A DNA stretch of 64,000 bases, taken from the NCBI RefSeq assembly GCF_963526985.1, contig NZ_CAURPW010000003.1, positions 62,001 through 126,000 of the forward strand, read 5' to 3'. Made by a program: the position numbers and the translations under genes. Source of the stretch: an uncultured Campylobacter sp. Lineage in GTDB: Bacteria; Campylobacterota; Campylobacteria; Campylobacterales; Campylobacteraceae. The notes beneath the pieces were generated by a model, which did not search any database, was not told where the DNA came from, and saw only the letters and a program-made list of their open reading frames with translations. Below are positions 26,624 through 34,555 of this stretch, piece after piece (the stretch's first letter is position 1; each line of letters begins with the position of its first letter).

Positions 26624-28750
26624 TTATATCAAAAAAGAAATCTCCGTCGTTTGCACCATATCCCAAAGCTCTATCGGCCAGCTTTTGCCCTTTTTTAGAG
26701 TCTCAAATAACGCCTCAAGCTCCTCAAGCTGCCCTTTTTGGCTTACGTTCGTTGAGATTTCTTTCACCCCCACCCCGTATCCTTTAAGGCTTTTGTAATC
26801 ATCCAAAATAATACTCTTGCCGTCAAAGTGGATCTCCATAAATTCCTTGCTTAGCTCCTTGCTACCGTTTGCGAAATACTCGATATTTGCCACCGAGCCG
26901 TCTTTGTATTTTAAGACGATGGATTTGTTATCCTCGGCGCTATATTTTTCATTACTCGGCGTGATAGCCTGCGAAAATACGCTCTCTATCTCGCTGCCCG
27001 TTAGCGCCGTCATCAGATCTATTATATGGCACGCTTCGCCCACCATCCTGCCGCCATTTTCGTGCACCCAATGATCCATCGGTATGTAGCCTGCGTTCAT
27101 CCTATATCTGATTATCATCGGATTTATTCTAGCGCTCGTGTGCTTTTTTATCTCCTGCGCATAGGCGCTAAATCGCCTGTTAAATCCCACGAATAAAAGG
27201 GGCTTGTCGCCTCCCTCTTCGTAAAAATTCTTTATCTTTTCCAGCTCGTCTTTGTTTGTCGCAAGCGGCTTTTCTACAAATACGTTTTTGCCCGCTTCAA
27301 GCGCCTTTAAAGTAAGCTCCGCATGGCTATCGTGCCTTGTGGAGATGATCACTAGATCGACGTTTTTATCGTTTAAAATATCGTCTAAATTTGAAGTAGC
27401 ATAGCTCGCTCCGTATTGCTGCGCCACCGCCTTTGCCTTATGTCCGCTTCGGTTCATTATCGCGTAAATTTTATATTTATCCGTAAGCTTTGAGATATTA
27501 GGCAGATGCATCCCGGTAGCAAATCCGCCCACACCTACGAACGCGACATTTATCACGTCCCTGTTTACTGGCACGGAGCTTATGATTATTTTTTTATCGT
27601 GATTTAGATAGCTATCAAGCTCAGTTAAATTTGCCTTGCCGTAGTCAAGCAAAACCATAAGCGGCTTATTCTGCGATGTTTGCAGCGACTCAAATGCCTC
27701 CGTTACCTGCTCGATAGGGTATTTTGCGTCTATGAGCTTATCCAGCTTTATCAAATTTTCATTTACCAGCCTTAGATACTCGCTCATATTTCGATTTTCG
27801 GTCCATCTGACGTAGCTAAACGGATAATCAAGCCCCCCCTCTTCGTAGCTCTTGTCGTAGCGACCGGGACCGTAGGAAGTAGAGATGAGAAAATCAAGCT
27901 CCTTTTTATACATATCCTCTCTATTTATCTGCATACCTGCAACGCCTACAAGCACCACTCTGCCCTTTTTCTTGCACATCTGAAAACTTTGAGATAGCGG
28001 CTCGCTACTGCTAGTAGCGGCGGTAAATAGCACGCCGTCGGCGCCGTATCCGCCGCTCCAAGACGAAACGATATCTAGCAAATTTTCCTTTGAAGGATTG
28101 ATAGTTAGCTCTGCGCCGTATTCTTTAGCTATCTGCAAGCGCCTATCGTCAAAATCGCTAACCGCAACCCTTACGCCTGAAATTTTAAGCATCTGCACCG
28201 CAAGAAGCCCCAAAATCCCAGCCCCCACGACTACGCAGGTCTCGCCCAGCCTTAGATCGATCCGCCTAACACCCTGCATCGCTATACCGCCCAGCGTCAC
28301 CGTGCAAGCCCGCTCAAAGTCCATATCCTGCGGCATTTTCATAACTAAATTTTTTGGCACGTCTACGTATTCTGCGTGGTTTGCGAGCCCTGCGCCGGCT
28401 GCGGCGACGCGCTCACCGATTTCAAAATTCAAAACGCCCTCTCCGACCGCTATGACGACGCCGCTAAGCGAATAGCCGGTCGGGCTTCCGCTATCAAGCT
28501 TACCTTTTACCTTCGCATAGACGCTGGCTATACCATCGGATTTCACCATATTGATGACTTTTTTTACGTTCTCCGGCTGCTCTAAAGCCCTTCTGATCAG
28601 GCTTTTGCCGCTATTTGATACGCCGCTTATCTCGGTGCCCGCCGATATACAGCTATTTACTACTTTTATAAGAACGCATCCCTTTGAAACGCTCGGAGCA
28701 GGGATCTGCTCTGCTAAAACATTACCTTTTTTAACTATTGCTTGCATCAT
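26624..28750 (-). CDS. Two-domain oxidoreductase: zinc-type MDR fused to Gfo/Idh/MocA
   Basis: Protein of 708 residues. Residues 1-365 form a medium-chain dehydrogenase/reductase (GYSLSGVVIAVGEGV, nucleotide loop VVGAGILGLLAVQML). Residues about 400-705 form a Gfo/Idh/MocA NAD-dependent oxidoreductase (FVGVGGFATGMHL, DLVIISTRHDSHAEL, VEKPLATN). The fusion is a recognised architecture in capsule/O-antigen loci with heparinase-like partners. The substrate is probably a sugar nucleotide or lipid-linked sugar. A G7 tract (C7 at 27833-27839 on the plus strand) lies in the MDR half. Confidence 0.88.
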   Translation of the reverse strand: MMQAIVKKGNVLAEQIPAPSVSKGCVLIKVVNSCISAGTEISGVSNSGKSLIRRALEQPENVKKVINMVKSDGIASVYAKVKGKLDSGSPTGYSLSGVVIAVGEGVLNFEIGERVAAAGAGLANHAEYVDVPKNLVMKMPQDMDFERACTVTLGGIAMQGVRRIDLRLGETCVVVGAGILGLLAVQMLKISGVRVAVSDFDDRRLQIAKEYGAELTINPSKENLLDIVSSWSGGYGADGVLFTAATSSSEPLSQSFQMCKKKGRVVLVGVAGMQINREDMYKKELDFLISTSYGPGRYDKSYEEGGLDYPFSYVRWTENRNMSEYLRLVNENLIKLDKLIDAKYPIEQVTEAFESLQTSQNKPLMVLLDYGKANLTELDSYLNHDKKIIISSVPVNRDVINVAFVGVGGFATGMHLPNISKLTDKYKIYAIMNRSGHKAKAVAQQYGASYATSNLDDILNDKNVDLVIISTRHDSHAELTLKALEAGKNVFVEKPLATNKDELEKIKNFYEEGGDKPLLFVGFNRRFSAYAQEIKKHTSARINPMIIRYRMNAGYIPMDHWVHENGGRMVGEACHIIDLMTALTGSEIESVFSQAITPSNEKYSAEDNKSIVLKYKDGSVANIEYFANGSKELSKEFMEIHFDGKSIILDDYKSLKGYGVGVKEISTNVSQKGQLEELEALFETLKKGKSWPIELWDMVQTTEISFLI

Positions 28751-29880
28751 CTTAAAAACCTTTTTTCATTAATGTAATTATTTATGTAGTATATCGCAAA
28801 AATTACGCTAAACGATACGAAGCCTAATAAATAATTTACAGAAGGAACAACCAAGAATCCAAAAATCGCATTGAAACACAAGGCGCATAAACATGGAAGA
28901 AAAAATTCCCTATTTCTTTTATTTTTTGACGCATAAAAACAATAAAAGCCGATATTTGAAAAAATTAAAAAGTATAATAGCATAACGCCGAATTTAGCAC
29001 CAAAATTTTGTATCGCAATCATCTTATGCTCTTTAATAAATTTAAATGTTTCATTTTTTAATACCTCTTCATACTCTTTTGATAAATACTTAACACTAGG
29101 ATCTATCGAATAAACCTTTTGCATAGCTACCTCGTCGAGATAATGCGGTATATATTCGTTATCCACATAACCGAAGCCTATATATACCGAATGCCAAAAA
29201 ACGTGCTTAGTATTTAAATTTGCATTCGCGTTTAGCTCTAATAGTTTATTATTAATGCCATTTTCATATATCTTATAAGAAGCATAGCCGGCAAAAATAC
29301 TTAATATTAAAAATGAAATATAGTAATATTTTATAGAGGATTTTAAATTAAAAAATAAATAAATCAGAACAAAAAGAACAGTCGGTACAAAAGAGTAAGA
29401 GCGTATAATATGCGATACTACCGAAAAGTAAGCCAAGATAACCAACATAAAAAAAATATTTTTTTTGTTATTTTTATCAATCAAATATAAAAATAGCGGC
29501 ACGAAAGACGACATAAAATAAAACATAATATACACGTCGCCTATTGCATAAACCAATCCGGAAAGTATCGACACTGCAACTACCGAAACTATTTTTGCAA
29601 GATTAGTTTTTAAAAATAACATCCAGCCTATACAAAAGACTATGAAACCGACTCCGATGAATACAATATGAAATAAAATAATAATCTGTTCTAAATTTAG
29701 ATTAAAAAATTTATGTATAATTTGAGCGAAAAAATATAAGCCCTTATCATCGGCCCCGCGCGCAAAATTTTCAAAACCGTATTTGTCATAATATGCAATG
29801 CCGATAATACCGTTCCTATCAAGACATTCGATTGCTTGTTGCATATCATTCATTCTAGTCAGCATGATCGTTTTTATCAT
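28747..29880 (-). CDS. Polytopic membrane protein, candidate GT-C transferase (Gtr-type) or Wzy
   Basis: Protein of 377 residues with about eight or nine hydrophobic helices. It starts with some 60 mostly soluble residues instead of the usual first membrane helix. The segment NTKHVFWHSVYIGFGYVDNEY followed by EEVLKNETFKFIKEHK resembles periplasmic parts of lipid-linked GT-C glycosyltransferases. It follows gtrA (ATGA overlap) and lies near gtrB, as the serotype-specific gtr gene does in O-antigen glucosylation cassettes. It could instead be the repeat-unit polymerase, which is otherwise missing. I do not recognise a named family. The DNA is AT-rich. Confidence 0.6.
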   Translation of the reverse strand: MIKTIMLTRMNDMQQAIECLDRNGIIGIAYYDKYGFENFARGADDKGLYFFAQIIHKFFNLNLEQIIILFHIVFIGVGFIVFCIGWMLFLKTNLAKIVSVVAVSILSGLVYAIGDVYIMFYFMSSFVPLFLYLIDKNNKKNIFFMLVILAYFSVVSHIIRSYSFVPTVLFVLIYLFFNLKSSIKYYYISFLILSIFAGYASYKIYENGINNKLLELNANANLNTKHVFWHSVYIGFGYVDNEYIPHYLDEVAMQKVYSIDPSVKYLSKEYEEVLKNETFKFIKEHKMIAIQNFGAKFGVMLLYFLIFSNIGFYCFYASKNKRNREFFLPCLCALCFNAIFGFLVVPSVNYLLGFVSFSVIFAIYYINNYINEKRFLR

Positions 29881-30269
29881 CTTGCAACCTTAGCTTGGCA
29901 GCAAAAAACCCAATTTTTAGATAATAAATATCCTATAAAAATATATCCAAAGCCGCCTAAAATTTGACTAATATATGCGTTTATGCTAAGAAATCGGTAG
30001 GAGAAAGACATAATAGCCAAATTCGAAATGTATGATGTTCCCATTGAAATTATAAATTTAAATATTTGGATTTTATTTTTTGAATCGTCATTAAAGCTAA
30101 AATACTTATTTAAATAAAAAGATATAAATATCGATACGAAATAGCCGATAAAATTACTTATTTCCGCAATGACTCCAAAGTAAAGTAAAGTAAAGATTAC
30201 CGCATATCCAAATATAGTATTAATAACGCCTACGAGCAAATACTTTAATAAAGAAACATCGTAACGCAT
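29877..30269 (-). CDS. gtrA: GtrA-family membrane protein
   Basis: Small inner-membrane protein of 130 residues with four helices. The start LLKYLLVGVINTIFGYAVIFTLL, the central FYLNKYFSF and the end IFIGYLLSKNWVF are the GtrA hallmarks. GtrA proteins are thought to flip polyprenyl-phosphate-linked sugars made by GtrB. An ORF from 30320 exists, but the ATG at 30269 (TAATG junction with the methyltransferase stop) gives the family's normal N-terminus, so I use it. Confidence 0.88.
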   Translation of the reverse strand: MRYDVSLLKYLLVGVINTIFGYAVIFTLLYFGVIAEISNFIGYFVSIFISFYLNKYFSFNDDSKNKIQIFKFIISMGTSYISNLAIMSFSYRFLSINAYISQILGGFGYIFIGYLLSKNWVFCCQAKVAR

Positions 30270-30955
30270 TAGACCGATTTCTTTACCGCAATATAATATT
30301 GACCGCCTAGCGGAAGCCATTTTAAAAATCTCTCTAAAAAAGAGAGCGATTTTAAAATAGGAGGAAAAAATAACGTATATGCGCTACCGTTATCTTTAAA
30401 TCCGGCTTTAAAAAAAATAGATTGCAACTCTTTTTTTGATAGCAAAACGGCATCTTTGTCAAATTCGCAAGTAGATACCATGCGTCTTGTAAGAGGATTG
30501 TAAGGATTGTGTTCAAAAACCGCTACATTGCAATTATCGGCAGCCAGTTTAAATATATTAGATGTCACGTAATCTCGTAGGCTAGGTTCTATATGGTGAT
30601 ATACGCCTGCTATAAAAATTACGTCGAAATATCCGTTGTAGGAAGCTAACTCTTCATTTGTTTCTATAATCTTTACTTCTTTATTATTTTGCCTTGCTAC
30701 CTCTAAACTTTCTTTTGAGATATCAAATCCAAAAACGGACGATTCGCGAAATGCTTCTACTATATATGGTAAATTTCTACCCGTACCGCATCCGTATTCA
30801 AGTATTTTTAACTTTTGATTTCGTTTTTTTACTATATCGCTTAGTATTTTTATCTTGTACTCCGCATAGTATTTTATGTCGCCGAATTTTTTATGCTGAT
30901 TTTGCATTATATCGTCATAGTTTTTACCGTATTCGTCAAAATCAACTTTTTGCAT
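30269..30955 (-). CDS. Class I SAM-dependent methyltransferase
   Basis: Protein of 228 residues with the SAM motif ILEYGCGTGRNLPYIVEAF, VFGFDISKESLEVARQN, and FDVIFIAGVYHHIEPSLRD. It is inserted between gtrB and gtrA and overlaps gtrB by 14 nt. It may methylate the sugar that the Gtr proteins add, or another glycan residue. AT-rich. Confidence 0.8.
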   Translation of the reverse strand: MQKVDFDEYGKNYDDIMQNQHKKFGDIKYYAEYKIKILSDIVKKRNQKLKILEYGCGTGRNLPYIVEAFRESSVFGFDISKESLEVARQNNKEVKIIETNEELASYNGYFDVIFIAGVYHHIEPSLRDYVTSNIFKLAADNCNVAVFEHNPYNPLTRRMVSTCEFDKDAVLLSKKELQSIFFKAGFKDNGSAYTLFFPPILKSLSFLERFLKWLPLGGQYYIAVKKSV

Positions 30956-31901
30956 CGATAATCTCCTCTATAAAATACCTTGGTCTTCTTTTTGTTTCTT
31001 TATAAATTTTCCCTATATACTCGCCAATTACCCCAAGGCACATCAGTTGAATGCCGCCCATAAAATATATAGGCAATACCGTAGAAGCCCATCCGTGGAT
31101 GGTTTTGCCGGCAATCACGGAATAAACTACACCCCCCCCCATAACCAAACTAGCTAAAAAAATTACGAAACCTATAAATGTTATAAATCTAAGCGGAACT
31201 ACGCTAAATGACGTTATACCGTCCCAAGCAAAGGCTAGCATTTTTTTTAAAGGATATTTTGACTCCCCAGCAAATCTTTCTAGTCTTTTATAGTATACTT
31301 TGTCTGCCTTAAATCCAACACTTGGAATAATCCCTCTTATAAATAAATTGTTTTCCTTAAATTTTAAAAAGCAGCTATTAGCATGGGAACCCATAAGCCT
31401 ATAGTCCGCATGATTGTATACTAACTCCACTCCAAATATCTTCATAAATTTATAAAAATATTCGGCTGTATTTTTTTTAAAGAAATTATCCGTATCTCTA
31501 TTATTTCTAACTCCATATACTATTTCATTGCCTTCTAAATATTTATCTATCATATCGCCTATGATGCTGATATCATCCTGCAAATCAGCGTCGATAGATA
31601 TCAAACAATCGCACTTTTTTTCTACATACTCCATCCCTGCCAATAAGGCGTTTTGATGGCCTTCGTTTTTAGAAAGTTTTATGCCTTTAGTGGATACATT
31701 TGTAGCACTAGACGATTTTATTATATTCCAAGTACCGTCCTCACTACCATCATCGACGTATAAAATAAAACTATCGCTTTTAATCTTTTTTTTATCGATT
31801 AAATTTTCTAGAGTCTCGCTCAATCTTTTTATGGTTTCGCCTAAAACCTGCTCTTCGTTATAACAAGGAACGATAATTGCCAATTTAGGGATATTTCTCA
31901 T
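30942..31901 (-). CDS. gtrB: GtrB-like polyprenyl-phosphate glycosyltransferase (GT2)
   Basis: Membrane-anchored GT2 enzyme of 319 residues that charges undecaprenyl phosphate with a sugar from a nucleotide donor. Catalytic parts are IIVPCYNEEQVLGET, LYVDDGSEDGTW, and ISIDADLQDD. The C-terminal region has two helices, the first at about 240-262 and the second at about 275-297, ending in GEYIGKIYKETKRRPRY. A run of nine G (minus strand) encodes the glycines after Met254, inside the first helix. In the version given here the frame is intact (ON). Confidence 0.9.
   Translation of the reverse strand: MRNIPKLAIIVPCYNEEQVLGETIKRLSETLENLIDKKKIKSDSFILYVDDGSEDGTWNIIKSSSATNVSTKGIKLSKNEGHQNALLAGMEYVEKKCDCLISIDADLQDDISIIGDMIDKYLEGNEIVYGVRNNRDTDNFFKKNTAEYFYKFMKIFGVELVYNHADYRLMGSHANSCFLKFKENNLFIRGIIPSVGFKADKVYYKRLERFAGESKYPLKKMLAFAWDGITSFSVVPLRFITFIGFVIFLASLVMGGGVVYSVIAGKTIHGWASTVLPIYFMGGIQLMCLGVIGEYIGKIYKETKRRPRYFIEEIIDAKS
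31132..31140 (-). repeat. Homopolymeric G9 tract in gtrB
   Basis: Nine consecutive C on the plus strand, G on the coding strand, within gtrB codons 254-257. G/C tracts of eight or more are the standard phase-variation device in Campylobacter surface-structure genes. It is the longest G/C homopolymer I found in the window. Gain or loss of one G would shift frame and remove the second C-terminal membrane helix. Confidence 0.85.
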
Positions 31902-33094
31902 CTAAAAATCCCGCAAAAATCCAAAACTTCTTTTTCTATTTTTAGTTCTTTAAATTCTTTATGCGCTACCAAAAATACGACTATATCAGCGATATCTACG
32001 GCTTTTTCGTGGTTTATTATCTCAAAATCCTTGTGCGATTTTATATTCGGCTCGACGGCCAAAATTTCAAATCCTTGGTTTTTTAATTCGCGAGTAATAA
32101 AAACCGCAGGCGACTCTCTAAGATCGTCTATATCGGGCTTAAACGTAAGCCCCATGCAGGCTATCTTAGGCTTTTTGCCGCCTTTTAGCTCAAATTTTAA
32201 AGCGGCGTTTTTTATCTTTTCGATCGCCCACTGCGTTTTGTGATTATTTACCTCTCTGGCTGTTTTGATAAGCTTTGCGTCATCTCCGCCCGCATGCACG
32301 ATAAACCACGGATCGACGGCTATACAGTGCCCGCCCACGCCGCAACCGGGATTTAGGATATTTACGCGCGGATGGCGGTTTGCTAGCGAGATAAGCTCCC
32401 AGACGTTTATGCCGAATTTATCGCACAAAACGCTGAGTTCGTTTGCAAATGCGATATTTACGTCGCGAAACGAGTTTTCGGTGAGCTTTGCCATCTCGGC
32501 GGTTTTCGCGTCGGTTTGCAAAATCTCGCCCGCAACGAAAGTTTTATAAAATTCGGCCGTTTTTTTTGCGGCTTCTTTATTTAAACCGCCTACGATTCTG
32601 TCATTTTGTACGAGTTCTTTTAAAATTTTACCGGGCAATACTCTCTCTGGGCAGTGAGCGATGTAAATTTTAGAGATGTCCACGCCGCTATCTTTGAGGA
32701 TTTCTCCTATTTTTTCGGTAGTTCCCACGGGCGATGTCGACTCTAAAATCACGATATTTTCGTCCCTAACAAAGGGTGCTATAGACTTGCTAGCGCTTAC
32801 TACATAGTTAAGATCGGGCACGTATCCGTCGCAAAAAGGCGTAGGCACGGCTATGATAAAAACATCGGCTAAATCAGGTTCCAAGCTTGCCCTTAAATTT
32901 CCGCTATTTACCGCGCCTTTGACGAATACGTCAAGCTCGGGTTCTACGATATGTATTTTTCCTTGATTTATCGTATCTACCGTACTTTGTACTACGTCTA
33001 CGCCGCGTACCTTGTAGCCTTTATTTGCCAAAAGCGCCGCAGTAGGCAGTCCTATATAGCCAAGCCCCATAACGCAAACATTTTTTATCATCAT
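31898..33094 (-). CDS. wecC: UDP-N-acetyl-D-mannosamine dehydrogenase WecC
   Basis: NAD-dependent enzyme of 398 residues that oxidises UDP-ManNAc to UDP-ManNAc-uronate. Motifs are the Rossmann VMGLGYIGLPTAALLA, IIAVPTPF, ESTSPVGTT, the catalytic Cys in NPGCGVGGHCIAVDPWF, and the C-terminal GLTFKPDIDDLRESPA. It directly follows wecB with a 4-nt overlap, so the two steps from UDP-GlcNAc to UDP-ManNAcA are encoded together. The N-terminal region is the WecC type rather than UDP-glucose dehydrogenase. Confidence 0.9.
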   Translation of the reverse strand: MMIKNVCVMGLGYIGLPTAALLANKGYKVRGVDVVQSTVDTINQGKIHIVEPELDVFVKGAVNSGNLRASLEPDLADVFIIAVPTPFCDGYVPDLNYVVSASKSIAPFVRDENIVILESTSPVGTTEKIGEILKDSGVDISKIYIAHCPERVLPGKILKELVQNDRIVGGLNKEAAKKTAEFYKTFVAGEILQTDAKTAEMAKLTENSFRDVNIAFANELSVLCDKFGINVWELISLANRHPRVNILNPGCGVGGHCIAVDPWFIVHAGGDDAKLIKTAREVNNHKTQWAIEKIKNAALKFELKGGKKPKIACMGLTFKPDIDDLRESPAVFITRELKNQGFEILAVEPNIKSHKDFEIINHEKAVDIADIVVFLVAHKEFKELKIEKEVLDFCGIFR

Positions 33095-34239
33095 CTCTCC
33101 GATCTTAAATTTTTTATAAATTCTACTATCTTAACGCTAGCTTTACCGTCGCCGTATGGACTTCGCGACTGAGACATCTTTTGATAAATTTCGTCGTCGT
33201 CGAGTAAAATTTGAGCCTGCGATACTATATTTTTCTTATCTACGCCGACGAGTTTTACCGAGCCGGCCTCTATAGCCTCGGGTCTTTCGGTTGTATTTCT
33301 CATTACAAGTACGGGTTTTCCAAGGCTTGGCGCTTCCTCTTGTATCCCGCCGCTATCTGTTATGATAAAATGCGCCTTGCTCATCAGATAAACGAATTCG
33401 CCGTACTCTAGAGGCGCTATCAGACGGACGTTATCTATACCGGACAAAATTTTCTTTACGGGCTCTTGGACGTTTGGATTTAGATGAACGGGATAGACTA
33501 TATCGACGTTTGGATTTTTGATCGCTAGGGTCTTTAAAGCCTCGCAGATATTTATAAATCCATCGCCGAAATTTTCCCTTCTATGGCCGGTTACGAGTAT
33601 GATTTTTTTACCGCGGTTAGTATCGTATTTCGCATTTAGAGATGTTAAAATTTTATCTTTTAGCCCGCTATCTTTTTGCATCCTTTCAAGCAGCAAAAAA
33701 AGCGCGTCGATGACGGTATTTCCGGTTACGACGATATTTTTTGGACTTTTATTTTCTTTTATGAGATTTTGTTTTGATAAATTTGTAGGGGCAAAGTGAT
33801 AGCTTGCTATTATGCCGACTAGCTGTCTGTTTATCTCCTCGGGAAAAGGCGAATAAATATCCCCCGTTCTTAACCCCGCCTCTACGTGAGCTACCTTGAT
33901 CTGCTTGTAAAAAGCGGCCAAAGATGCTATGCCGGCAGTCGTAGTGTCTCCATGAACAAAGACAATGTCGGGCTTAAAATCATCTAAAACATCTCTCATC
34001 TTTAGCAAAATCCTAGACGTCAGATCGTATAGATCCTGCCCCGCTTGCATAATGTCTAAATCATAATCGGGAACTATACCAAATATCTCAAGAACTTGAT
34101 CTAACATCTGTCTGTGTTGAGCCGTGACGCAAACCTTGACGTCAAATTCGCTATATTTTTTAAATTCTTTTACCAAGGGCGCCATTTTTATGGCTTCAGG
34201 TCTGGTACCAAAGACTATTAGTATTTTTTTTATCATCAA
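33091..34239 (-). CDS. wecB: UDP-N-acetylglucosamine 2-epimerase WecB
   Basis: Non-hydrolysing epimerase of 382 residues that interconverts UDP-GlcNAc and UDP-ManNAc. Signatures are VFGTRPEAIKMAPLVKEF, VTAQHRQMLDQVL, FVHGDTTTAGIASLAAFY, HVEAGLRTGDIYSPFPEE, and ITDSGGIQEEAPSLGKPVLVMRNTTERPEA. It is the first gene of the glycan operon, downstream of a promoter-like region and after the groEL terminator. Confidence 0.95.
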   Translation of the reverse strand: MMIKKILIVFGTRPEAIKMAPLVKEFKKYSEFDVKVCVTAQHRQMLDQVLEIFGIVPDYDLDIMQAGQDLYDLTSRILLKMRDVLDDFKPDIVFVHGDTTTAGIASLAAFYKQIKVAHVEAGLRTGDIYSPFPEEINRQLVGIIASYHFAPTNLSKQNLIKENKSPKNIVVTGNTVIDALFLLLERMQKDSGLKDKILTSLNAKYDTNRGKKIILVTGHRRENFGDGFINICEALKTLAIKNPNVDIVYPVHLNPNVQEPVKKILSGIDNVRLIAPLEYGEFVYLMSKAHFIITDSGGIQEEAPSLGKPVLVMRNTTERPEAIEAGSVKLVGVDKKNIVSQAQILLDDDEIYQKMSQSRSPYGDGKASVKIVEFIKNLRSER

Positions 34240-34334
34240 ATCACTTTCCGCCCTAGCCTAATATCCGCCGAATTTAAGGTTGCCGTTTAATTTTAGCCGC
34301 CTTAAAAGATCGCCTTTATGCTAGATTTGGAGCT

Positions 34335-34342
34335 ATTTTATA
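34335..34342 (-). promoter_or_regulatory. Putative -10 region for the wecB-led glycan operon
   Basis: TATAAAAT on the minus strand, about 95 bp upstream of the wecB ATG, following an A/T-rich stretch. Tight packing of the downstream genes makes this the likely main promoter for the 23.5-kb unit. The rest of the 316-bp groEL-wecB space (34240-34555) shows only the terminator listed separately. Confidence 0.35.
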
Positions 34343-34511
34343 CAAATTTCGGTTAAATAATAATTAATTTTAAATCATTTTTAGACGCAGGAATTTATGC
34401 GTATATTTTAGACATTTTAGACGCTTAAGCCTAAAATCTCATCAAATTTGCGGCCATTAGAAGATTTAAAGTAGGTTTAAATTTTTAGTAAATTTAGGAG
34501 TTATCTTTACG

Positions 34512-34544
34512 AGAAAACCTGCGGAAAGCCAAAGCCCTCCGCAG
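34512..34544 (-). terminator. Rho-independent terminator of groES-groEL
   Basis: On the minus strand CTGCGGA (34544-34538) pairs with TCCGCAG (34525-34519) across a 12-nt loop, followed by GTTTTC. It lies 11 bp after the groEL stop codon and before the glycan operon. Confidence 0.75.
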
Positions 34545-34555
34545 ATAAAGGCGTA

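Noticed and set aside
27833..27839. G7 tract (C7 on the plus strand) in the two-domain oxidoreductase gene as a phase-variation site
   Set aside because: Seven bases is below the usual slipping length in Campylobacter and the frame is intact; only the G9 tract in gtrB was kept.
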